Translations under genes and position numbers: made by a program
Source: Methylophilus sp. 13
Lineage (GTDB): Bacteria; Pseudomonadota; Gammaproteobacteria; Burkholderiales; Methylophilaceae
DNA length: 64,000 nucleotides
Direction: 5' to 3'
NCBI RefSeq assembly: GCF_015354335.1
Contig: NZ_JADKYR010000002.1
Span: 310,001 to 374,000, forward strand
Notes under the pieces: model-generated
Databases searched by the model: none
What the model was told of the DNA's origin: nothing
What the model saw: the letters and a program-made list of their open reading frames with translations, nothing else
Part shown: positions 57,027 to 64,000 of the stretch, piece after piece
Layout: each line of letters begins with the position of its first letter
Position numbering within the stretch: the stretch's first letter is position 1

Positions 57027-58670
57027 TCAGGATAACCCCTGTATTCTACCATCTGCATCGACGCTAATCCGGCTGCTGGCGGGCTGTTTGGGCAAGCCGG
57101 GCATGGTCATCACGTCTCCACAGATAGCGACGACAAAGCCTGCACCACGCGACAAACGCAGCTCTCGCACATGCAATACATGATCCGCGGGCACATTGCG
57201 CAACTTGGGGTCACACGAGAACGAATACTGCGTTTTGGCGACACACACCGGCAGGCCCTGGCTGACTTCTGCCAGACGGGCAAGTTGCTGTTGTGCCAGC
57301 ACACTAAAGGTCACCCCGCTGGCGCCATAGAGTTTTTGCGCAATAGTGTCTAGCTTTTCAGTCAGGGACAAATCGTCTGCATACAATAACGAAGGCGTCG
57401 ATGCTTGTTGGGCCTGGTCAGCCACCGCGTGCGCCAGCGCAATCGCCCCGGCGCCGCCCTGTGCCCAGTGATGGCAGACATGCAGACTGGCGCCCAAGGC
57501 TTGCACGGCTGCCTGTACTAACGCGATTTCGGCCTCGGTATCCGCGGTAAAATGATTCAGCGCCACCACCACCGGCAAATTGAAATGCTGGCGTAAATTC
57601 GTCACATGCTTGCGAAGGTTGGCCACGCCTACCTGTAGAGCGGCAAGGTTTTCGCGGTTCAAGTCCGCCACATCCACCCCCCCGTGATATTTCAAGGCGC
57701 GCACCGTGGCAACGATCACCGCCACATCCGGCCGCAGGCCAGACTGGCGGCATTTGATATCCATGAATTTTTCTGCACCGAGGTCGGCACCGAAGCCAGC
57801 TTCAGTCACCACATAATCCGCCAGGCGCAAGGCGGTCTTTGTCGCCACCAGAGAATTACATCCATGGGCAATATTGGCAAACGGTCCCCCATGTACCAGC
57901 GCCGGCGACCCTTCCAGGGTCTGTACCAGATTGGGTTGAAAAGCATCTTTAAGCAAGGCAGCCATGGCGCCCTCAGCCTGCAAGTCACTCGCCAGAATCG
58001 GGCTGCCTGCTGCACTCAAGCCGACCTGAATCCTTCCCAGTCTAGACGTCAAATCGGCCAGATCGGTCGCCAGGCAAAAAATGGCCATCACCTCACTGGC
58101 GACGGTGATATCAAAGCCGGTATGGGTATTATTTTCCAGCGTGAGCCGTCTTAAGGCGCGATCATTCATATCTATACAGCGGCGCCAGCTGACGGTGTCA
58201 AACTGCAGCGCATTGCCCTGATATATATGGTTATCTACAAGGGCAGCCAGCAAATTATTGGCGGCACTGATGGCATGAAAATCACCGGTAAAATGCAGGT
58301 TAATATTTTCCATTGGCACCACCTGCGCGTAGCCGCCGCCGGTCGCCCCGCCTTTCATCCCAAACACCGGGCCCAAAGAGGGTTCACGCAAACAAGCCAT
58401 TGCCTGATACCCGGCCTGATTCAAGGCATCGGTCAATCCTATCGTGGTCGTGGTTTTGCCTTCGCCTGCCGGGGTCGGATTGATCGCCGTGACCAGGATC
58501 AGTTTGGCTTTGGCAGGTTGCGCCTGCAAGCGGTTGACGGTGGCCTGCGTCAGTTTGGCCATATGCTGACCATAGGCATGCACATCGTCCGCCACCAGCC
58601 CAAGTTTGCTGGCTATGTTAACGATGGGCGTTAGCGTGGCGGCCTGGGCGATCGCGATATCACTGAGCAT
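57027..58670 (-). CDS. fhs: Formate-tetrahydrofolate ligase
   Basis: ATP-dependent synthesis of 10-formyl-tetrahydrofolate from formate. The 547-residue protein has the P-loop [10 protein letters not shown] (65-74), [55 protein letters not shown] and [26 protein letters not shown] lies before the ATG. In methylotrophs Fhs links formate, an oxidation product of methanol, to C1 assimilation into serine, purines and formyl-methionine. It is followed by the IMPACT gene 10 bp on. Confidence 0.98.
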   Translation of the reverse strand: MLSDIAIAQAATLTPIVNIASKLGLVADDVHAYGQHMAKLTQATVNRLQAQPAKAKLILVTAINPTPAGEGKTTTTIGLTDALNQAGYQAMACLREPSLGPVFGMKGGATGGGYAQVVPMENINLHFTGDFHAISAANNLLAALVDNHIYQGNALQFDTVSWRRCIDMNDRALRRLTLENNTHTGFDITVASEVMAIFCLATDLADLTSRLGRIQVGLSAAGSPILASDLQAEGAMAALLKDAFQPNLVQTLEGSPALVHGGPFANIAHGCNSLVATKTALRLADYVVTEAGFGADLGAEKFMDIKCRQSGLRPDVAVIVATVRALKYHGGVDVADLNRENLAALQVGVANLRKHVTNLRQHFNLPVVVALNHFTADTEAEIALVQAAVQALGASLHVCHHWAQGGAGAIALAHAVADQAQQASTPSLLYADDLSLTEKLDTIAQKLYGASGVTFSVLAQQQLARLAEVSQGLPVCVAKTQYSFSCDPKLRNVPADHVLHVRELRLSRGAGFVVAICGDVMTMPGLPKQPASSRISVDADGRIQGLS

Positions 58671-58694
58671 GTCTCTTCCTGACTGACTTCACGG

Positions 58695-60182
58695 TTAACG
58701 CTTGCTTTTGCCATTCCCCATGATGGAGCCTAGCACGCCACGGATAATCGCCCGCCCTAGTTGTGAACCGATGGCGCGCGCGGCTGATTTGGCCGCAGAC
58801 TCCAGCACCGAGTCTGAGCGGCTGGTTTTACCGCCTAGAATGCCGCCCAAATCAAAGCCTGAACTTTCTTCCTGTTGTTGTGCCTGCGTCGCAGCACTGG
58901 CCTGCTCTGCCCGCTGTTTGAGAATCTCATACGCAGATTCACGATCCACCAGCTTGTCGTAAACACCCGCCACCAGAGACAGCGCCATCACCTGCTTGCG
59001 CTCCACATCGGTCGCCGGTCCGATCCGGCTCTCGGGTGGACAGACAAACACGCGCTCAACCGGCGTCGGCGCGCCTTTTTCATCCAAAAATGATACCAGC
59101 GCCTCGCCCACGCCTAACTCGGTAATCGCTGTGGCGACATCCAGCTTGGGATTGGCACGAAAGGTTTGAGCCGCCACTTGTACCGCTTTCTGGTCGCGCG
59201 GGGTAAACGCGCGCAAGGCATGCTGCACCCGATTACCCAATTGACCCAACACCACATCTGGAATATCCAGCGGGTTTTGCGACACAAAGTAGACGCCCAC
59301 GCCTTTGGAGCGCACCAGGCGCACTACCTGCTCGATTTTTTGCATCAGAATGGTCGGCGCATCATTAAACAGCAAATGCGCCTCATCAAAGAAAAACACC
59401 AGTTTTGGCTTATCCAGGTCACCGACTTCAGGCAGTTTTTCAAACAACTCGGAGAGCAACCACAGCAAAAGCGTCGCATACACACGCGGCGAATTCAGCA
59501 GCTTGTCCGCAGCCAGAATATTGATAAATCCCAATCCTTTGCCATCGGTTTGCATCATGTCTTCGAGATTCAAGGCCGGCTCACCAAACAGCACATCGCC
59601 ACCTTCTGTCTCCAGTTGCAACAAGGCTCGCTGAATGGCACCAACACTGGCGGTAGAAATATTGCCGTACTGGGTCTGATAGGTGGCGGCATTTTCGGCA
59701 CAATGTTGCGCCATGGCGCGCAAATCCTTTAAATCCAGCAGTAGCATGCCATTGTCATCGGCGATTTTGAAAATCGCATTCAAGACACCGCCCTGCACCT
59801 CATTAAGGTTCAGCATGCGTGCCAGCAGCAACGGCCCCATCTCACTCAAGGTGGTGCGCACCGGATGGCCTTTTTCACCAAACATATCCCAGAACATGAC
59901 TGGATAGGCTTTATTCGCATAGCCAGTCAGCGCCAGCTGCTGCACACGCGCCTCCACCTTGGCGTTGCCACCGCCAACCTGACTCATGCCAGACAAATCG
60001 CCCTTCACATCAGCCATAAATACCGGCACACCAATGCGCGAAAACTGCTCCGCCAGACTTTGTAGGGTCACGGTTTTGCCCGTCCCGGTGGCCCCGGCAA
60101 TGAGGCCATGACGGTTGGCCATTTTCGGCAGCATCACACTTTCGATGTCATTATTTTTTGCGATGAGCATAGGTTGAACCAT
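58695..60182 (-). CDS. HerA-like ATPase (DUF853, YjgR-type)
   Basis: A 495-residue FtsK/HerA superfamily ATPase of the DUF853 type. The ATG at 60182 is preferred ([10 protein letters not shown]); a TTG at 60200 opens the longest frame. Walker A is GATGTGKT (30-37), Walker [14 protein letters not shown], and there is a HerA-type [19 protein letters not shown] block. The C-terminal tail has a Gln-rich linker and ends [10 protein letters not shown]. The family is widespread; its function is not established, and no nuclease partner (NurA) adjoins. Confidence 0.9.
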   Translation of the reverse strand: MVQPMLIAKNNDIESVMLPKMANRHGLIAGATGTGKTVTLQSLAEQFSRIGVPVFMADVKGDLSGMSQVGGGNAKVEARVQQLALTGYANKAYPVMFWDMFGEKGHPVRTTLSEMGPLLLARMLNLNEVQGGVLNAIFKIADDNGMLLLDLKDLRAMAQHCAENAATYQTQYGNISTASVGAIQRALLQLETEGGDVLFGEPALNLEDMMQTDGKGLGFINILAADKLLNSPRVYATLLLWLLSELFEKLPEVGDLDKPKLVFFFDEAHLLFNDAPTILMQKIEQVVRLVRSKGVGVYFVSQNPLDIPDVVLGQLGNRVQHALRAFTPRDQKAVQVAAQTFRANPKLDVATAITELGVGEALVSFLDEKGAPTPVERVFVCPPESRIGPATDVERKQVMALSLVAGVYDKLVDRESAYEILKQRAEQASAATQAQQQEESSGFDLGGILGGKTSRSDSVLESAAKSAARAIGSQLGRAIIRGVLGSIMGNGKSKR

Positions 60183-60283
60183 GGAATGCACTCTTAACAA
60201 TTAAAGTTAAGTTGAGTATAGGGGATGGCTCTAAAAAGGGGAAGATTGTTGTTTTGCCTTAAAGGAGAAATCGTTTAAAAAAC

Positions 60284-60385
60284 TTTTAGCCACAGAGAAC
60301 ACCGAGAAAAGCGATGAGTGTGCACCACAGTAAATCAGAACATAGCGGATTGATGCTGCTCCCTCTGTGTTCTCTGTGGTTAAAA
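60284..60385. repeat. CACAGAG-type inverted repeat, copy 2
   Basis: Arms of 23 bp matching at 21 positions (left TTTTAGCCACAGAGAACACC then GAG; right CTCTGTGTTCTCTGTGG then TTAAAA) around a 56-nt centre, in the 204-bp gap between the HerA-like and DUF302 genes. Same family as 18724-18768 and 39605-39688. That gap contains no gene. Confidence 0.7.
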
Positions 60386-60404
60386 AATGTTTTTATAAGA
60401 ACTA

Positions 60405-60947
60405 TCAAAAATCCCCACGTCGGGCTTTTTCCATCAACTCAATCAAGGCATTTTCAAGCTGTTGTGCCGAGGCTTGCGCCCTGGCGGTGGGATGCTTGAT
60501 ATTTTTCAAGTCATGCGTGGGTCTGTCCAGCCCCAGGTAAAGTTGCCGCTTGCCGTGCGCATCCGGCTTTTCATAAATGGCCAGGCGGCAAGGCGCAAAC
60601 ACCAGAAATTCGGGGTGATCGAGGATAATTTCGGTGCCCATGCTCAGGTTACAAAAGGTGCGGACTTCTTTGATGCCTTGCGGATCCTGGCCGCGTTGTT
60701 TCATATGGTCACCAATCGGGAAGTTTGCAGGGTTTACAAAATTCATGCCCTCAGAGAGCGATTTAAGGCTATCCACCAGATCCTGGTAGCTCACGTCAGG
60801 CTGCACCGGCACTTCATAAATGGCGTTATCGAGATCGACGTCTGGCATGCCATGACCAATGACACGGACATGCGCCGGCGCGGCCCAAACCGAGCAATGG
60901 ATCAAAAAACAGAGGCAACACCATCCCTTGAGGTGACTTAAACGCAT
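60405..60947 (-). CDS. Exported DUF302-domain protein
   Basis: A 180-residue protein with a signal peptide (to about residue 23, CSVWAAPA) and a DUF302 domain: VSYQDLVDSLKSLSEGMNFV, then EVRTFCNLSMGTEIILDHPEFLVFAPCRLAIYEK with two cysteines. The C-terminal ARAQASAQQLENALIELMEKA is helical. DUF302 proteins are found near sulfur- and thiol-related genes in some bacteria, but no function is assigned. Confidence 0.85.
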   Translation of the reverse strand: MRLSHLKGWCCLCFLIHCSVWAAPAHVRVIGHGMPDVDLDNAIYEVPVQPDVSYQDLVDSLKSLSEGMNFVNPANFPIGDHMKQRGQDPQGIKEVRTFCNLSMGTEIILDHPEFLVFAPCRLAIYEKPDAHGKRQLYLGLDRPTHDLKNIKHPTARAQASAQQLENALIELMEKARRGDF

Positions 60948-61018
60948 GAAAGACCTCTCTATCTGTGAAGACTATGCAGCATTACAGCATGCCGCTACGC
61001 AGACCAATGTGACGCGCA

Positions 61019-61945
61019 TCACAAGTCCTGATGCAAGGCCCGTTGCACACTGCGCTTGTCATATTGCGGTGACAGCATGGTAATAAAGTTAAGCATGTAA
61101 TCACGCAAAAAAGCATCCCTGCGCACACCCAGATAAGTGGTGCTGTCAGGAAATAGATGGCTGCAGTCCAGGCTTTTTAGCGGTGCATCGCGGGTTTCCT
61201 CATAAGCCATATTGGCAATCAACCCAATACCCAGCCCCAGATTGACATAGGTTTTGATCACGTCGGCATCAATCGCCGTAAACACCACATTGGGCTGCAG
61301 ACCGGCATCGTGAAAGACTTTAGACACCAGTGTGCCGCCAGTAAAGGCAAAGTCATAGGTGATCAGCGGATAGTTGACCAGATCTTTCAGGCTGATGGTT
61401 TTCTTTTCCAGCAAGGGATGTTGCGACGGCACGACCAGGCACCGGTTCCAGCTGTAGCATGGCAAGCACGACAAACGCTCATCCTTGCTGATGTTCTCGG
61501 TCGCAATGCCGATATCGGCTTCTCCGGCAGCAACCTGTTCGGTGACTTGCGACGGGTTGCCCTGATGAATCGTCAATTTCACATTGGGATACTGCGCCAT
61601 GAACTGCTTGACCGCAGCAGGCAGGCGATAACGCGCTTGCGTATGGGTAGTGGCAATGGTCAGTTCACCACTGTCTTCGCGGCTGTATTCGTCGCCCACC
61701 CGTTTGATATTCTGCATATCCAGCATGACACGTGCGGCCAGCTCGACAATTTTACGGCCAGGCTCAGTCACGCCGATGAGGCGTTTGCCATTACGCTGAA
61801 AAATCTGCAATCCCAACTCTTCTTCTAACAGCTGGATTTGCTTGCTGACCCCAGGTTGGGAGGTATGCAATGCCTCAGAGGCAGCAGAAATATTCAAATG
61901 CTGCCGCACCACCTCATGCACATAGCGTAACTGGTGAAACTTCAT
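61019..61945 (-). CDS. cysB: CysB/Cbl-type LysR regulator of sulfur assimilation
   Basis: A 308-residue LysR-family activator. The N-terminal helix-turn-helix is MKFHQLRYVHEVVRQHLNIS and SEALHTSQPGVSKQIQLLEEELG, closely like CysB (MKLQQLRY...), followed by a CysB-type effector domain with TTHTQARYRLPAAVKQFMAQYP and LTIHQGNPSQVTEQVAAGEADIGIATE, the segment that binds sulfate or N-acetylserine in CysB. It is divergent from the TauE permease and cysI, which it probably controls. AAAGGGTGG precedes the ATG. Confidence 0.93.
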   Translation of the reverse strand: MKFHQLRYVHEVVRQHLNISAASEALHTSQPGVSKQIQLLEEELGLQIFQRNGKRLIGVTEPGRKIVELAARVMLDMQNIKRVGDEYSREDSGELTIATTHTQARYRLPAAVKQFMAQYPNVKLTIHQGNPSQVTEQVAAGEADIGIATENISKDERLSCLPCYSWNRCLVVPSQHPLLEKKTISLKDLVNYPLITYDFAFTGGTLVSKVFHDAGLQPNVVFTAIDADVIKTYVNLGLGIGLIANMAYEETRDAPLKSLDCSHLFPDSTTYLGVRRDAFLRDYMLNFITMLSPQYDKRSVQRALHQDL

Positions 61946-62050
61946 AGACCACCCTTTATAACCAAAAGCTATATCATAGAAGAATTTATTATTAAATCAA
62001 CACTTAAAAACTTGTTATGATGCCGCGCTTAACTTTTCAAGATACTCCTC

Positions 62051-62821
62051 ATGGAATTCGGATACATATTGGCAGGCTTTGTCGTGGGCTTTTTGGTTGG
62101 TCTGACGGGCGTTGGCGGCGGCTCATTAATGACGCCGATTTTGTTGCTTATTTATAACATCAAGCCCGCCGTCGCCGTAGGGACAGACCTGCTCTATGCC
62201 TCGATCACAAAATCTGTGGGGATTTTTGCGCATGGCAAACTGGGGAATATTGACTGGCGTATCGTCAAACGCTTGGCCATGGGTAGCGTTCCAGCGTCTC
62301 TGTTAACCCTGTGGGCCTTGCACAGCATGGATTTACAGTCAGGCGAAGTGGTATCCACAATCAAATTCTGGTTAGGCATTGCCTTGATGGTAACCTCAGC
62401 GGCCGTGCTGTTACGTAACAAATTAATCGCCTTAGTCTCCAAAGACGAATGGATTCCAGCCCATTACGTACCTCCGGCCACCGTATTACTCGGGGTGGTA
62501 CTGGGCGCACTGGTGACGCTGACCTCGGTCGGTGCAGGCGCGCTTGGGGTAACAGCGCTGATTCTGCTATATCCCAAGGAGAAAATCACCACGATTGTCG
62601 GCAGTGATATTGCGCATGCCGTCCCGCTGACGCTGGTGGCCGGTCTCGGCCATGCTTCCCTGGGCACCATAGACTACCAGTTACTCGGCACCTTGCTGAT
62701 CGGTTCCATACCGGGCATTTACCTGGGTAGCCATATGAGCTCACGTGTTGCAGAACACTGGGTACGTATTGCCTTGGCTATGATATTGATTTATGTAGGC
62801 TTTAAGCTAGTTTTCCATTAA
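62051..62821 (+). CDS. TauE/SafE-family sulfite or sulfonate permease
   Basis: A 256-residue inner-membrane protein with seven to eight helices. The family repeats are GFVVGFLVGLTGVGGGSLMTPILL at the N-terminus and VVLGALVTLTSVGAGALGVTALILLYPKEK in the second half, with YIGFKLVF-like ending (IYVGFKLVFH). TauE/SafE proteins export sulfite or related anions. Placement between cysB and cysI supports a sulfur role, perhaps sulfite efflux or uptake of a sulfur anion. An extended -10 (TGTTATGAT, about 62014-62022) precedes it. Confidence 0.9.
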   Translation: MEFGYILAGFVVGFLVGLTGVGGGSLMTPILLLIYNIKPAVAVGTDLLYASITKSVGIFAHGKLGNIDWRIVKRLAMGSVPASLLTLWALHSMDLQSGEVVSTIKFWLGIALMVTSAAVLLRNKLIALVSKDEWIPAHYVPPATVLLGVVLGALVTLTSVGAGALGVTALILLYPKEKITTIVGSDIAHAVPLTLVAGLGHASLGTIDYQLLGTLLIGSIPGIYLGSHMSSRVAEHWVRIALAMILIYVGFKLVFH

Positions 62822-62862
62822 AATACTGCCTCTTCGCTTTTTGCGAACAAAGTGACTCAAGC

Positions 62863-64000
62863 ATGTACAAATACGATCCTATAGACCAACAAATTGTTAA
62901 TGAACGTGTCGCCCAGTACCGCGACCAGACCCGCCGCTATTTGGCAGGCGAACTCACGGATGAAGAGTTCCGCCCACTGCGTCTGCAAAACGGCCTGTAT
63001 ATTCAGCGCCATGCACCGATGCTGCGGATTGCCGTACCTTACGGACTCATGTCCAGCAAACAATTACGCAAACTGGCAGACATTGCCAAGCGCTATGACC
63101 GTGGCTATGGTCACTTTAGTACCCGTCAGAACTTGCAGCTCAACTGGCCCAAACTGGAAGACACCCCAGAGATTCTGGCTGAACTGGCGACCGTAGAAAT
63201 GCACGCGATTCAAACCTCAGGCAACTGCATCCGTAATATCACGACCGACCAGTTTGCCGGCATTGCGCCAGATGAAATCATTGATCCGCGCGCCATCGCT
63301 GAAATCATGCGCCAGTGGAGTACCTTTCACCCTGAATTCGCCCTGTTGCCACGTAAGTTCAAGATTGCCGTCTCAGGCACTCAACAAGACCGTGCGATTG
63401 TGCAGGCGCATGACATTGGCCTCGAATTTTACAAAGACGCACAAGGCCAGATGGCGATCAAAGTCTGGGTGGGTGGTGGCTTGGGCCGTACACCGATCCT
63501 GGGCACTGTGATTCGCGAACATCTGGAATGGCAACATGTGTTGTCTTACTGCGAAGCGGTGATCCGTGTCTATAACATTCACGGCCGTCGTGACAACATC
63601 TACAAAGCCCGCATCAAGATTCTGGTGAAGGCGCTGGGCATTGATGAATTCAGACGCCAGGTAGATGAGGAATGGGCCCACCTCAAAGACGGTCCACTCA
63701 CCATCACTCAAGCCGAACTAGACCGCGTGGCGCATTACTTTGAGCCCATGCCATACAAAACATTACCAGCGCATGATGCCTCTTTTGATGCTGCCGTAGC
63801 CAGCAATCCGGCATTTGCTGCCTGGGTCAAACGTTGTGTCCACGCACACCGTGTTGCAGGCTATCGCGCGGTGACCTTGTCACTGAAACCACACGGCAAA
63901 GCGCCTGGGGATATCACCAGCGAGCAAATGCACGTGGTGGCTGACTTGGCCGATGCCTACAGTTTTGGCGAGCTGCGCTCCTCTCACGAGCAAAACCTGA
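62863..64000 (+). CDS. cysI: Sulfite reductase hemoprotein subunit (CysI-like), 3' end outside window
   Basis: Reduces sulfite to sulfide with siroheme and a [4Fe-4S] cluster. The frame opens with ATG at 62863 and stays open to the window end (379 codons seen). It has the nitrite/sulfite reductase ferredoxin-like start MYKYDPIDQQIVNERVAQYR, LRLQNGLYIQRHAPMLRIAVPYG, YGHFSTRQNLQLNWP and TSGNCIRNITTDQFAG, RKFKIAVSGT and GGGLGRTPILGTVIREHL. The cysteines that bind the cluster lie beyond the edge, so integrity is unknown. It follows TauE by 41 bp. Nitrite reductase is a less likely alternative given the cysB neighbour. Confidence 0.93.
   Translation, partial: MYKYDPIDQQIVNERVAQYRDQTRRYLAGELTDEEFRPLRLQNGLYIQRHAPMLRIAVPYGLMSSKQLRKLADIAKRYDRGYGHFSTRQNLQLNWPKLEDTPEILAELATVEMHAIQTSGNCIRNITTDQFAGIAPDEIIDPRAIAEIMRQWSTFHPEFALLPRKFKIAVSGTQQDRAIVQAHDIGLEFYKDAQGQMAIKVWVGGGLGRTPILGTVIREHLEWQHVLSYCEAVIRVYNIHGRRDNIYKARIKILVKALGIDEFRRQVDEEWAHLKDGPLTITQAELDRVAHYFEPMPYKTLPAHDASFDAAVASNPAFAAWVKRCVHAHRVAGYRAVTLSLKPHGKAPGDITSEQMHVVADLADAYSFGELRSSHEQNL

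Noticed and set aside
1-64000. CRISPR array, prophage or insertion sequence
   Set aside because: No regularly spaced repeats, cas genes, phage structural genes, transposases or integrases were seen on either strand.

Overview
The window looks like chromosomal DNA of a methylotrophic betaproteobacterium, most likely family Methylophilaceae (Methylophilus/Methylovorus/Methylobacillus type). This rests on several things together: pgl, gnd and zwf side by side (the oxidative branch that closes the ribulose monophosphate cycle), a formate-tetrahydrofolate ligase, an EpsA-type LuxR regulator (a family named from Methylobacillus), PEP-CTERM proteins with the VPEA variant of the sorting signal, and betaproteobacterial gene orders such as rpsF-priB-rpsR-rplI followed by dnaB-alr-radA. 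By eye the G+C content is near one half. No database search was possible; all functions come from reading motifs.

Layout. 1-4.5 kb: a CcoI-like copper P-type ATPase and metG, both leftward. 4.6-10.1 kb: a cell-surface signalling unit (FecI-like sigma factor, FecR-like regulator, very large STN-type TonB-dependent receptor) preceded by a perfect 22-bp palindrome. 10.1-14.5 kb: fasciclin protein, glycosyltransferase, Mrp/ApbC, DUF1003 protein, a lone type IV prepilin. 14.5-18 kb: pgl divergent from gnd and zwf. 18-21 kb: dcd and an Orn/Lys/Arg decarboxylase. 21.0-22.0 kb: a gene-free interval with two diverged, head-to-head copies (plus a fragment) of a structured repeat. 22-34.8 kb: folA, a membrane-anchored peroxiredoxin, a TPR-glycosyltransferase fusion, HDOD protein, map-glnD, two cupins, tRNA-Ser(TGA), def, an MTA/MTI phosphorylase, and hpnC-hpnD-hpnE for squalene. 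34.8-41.6 kb: two small exported proteins, then dnaB-alr-radA and rpsF-priB-rpsR-rplI. 41.6-47.3 kb: epsA, and a tight rmuC-moaD-moaE-lonlike-hslR operon. 47.4-55.1 kb: a secreted phosphatase island with alkaline phosphatase, an unrecognised secreted protein, two PEP-CTERM proteins, a phospholipase C/acid-phosphatase-family enzyme and a di-haem peroxidase. 55.1-64 kb: a 26-residue membrane peptide, AI-2E-family permease, IMPACT protein, fhs, HerA-like ATPase, DUF302 protein, then sulfur assimilation (cysB-like regulator, TauE permease, cysI cut by the window edge).

Most of the window is ordinary core genome. The parts most worth a second look are: the structured repeat at 21.1-21.8 kb, whose stems differ in sequence between copies but keep pairing; the phosphatase/PEP-CTERM island; the TonB receptor with an EF-hand-like loop; the palindrome before its sigma factor; two operons (dnaB, rmuC) whose TATAAT box sits exactly 6 nt before the ATG, predicting leaderless mRNAs; and a short membrane peptide with its own ribosome-binding site and terminator. 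No CRISPR array, prophage, transposase or integrase was seen.
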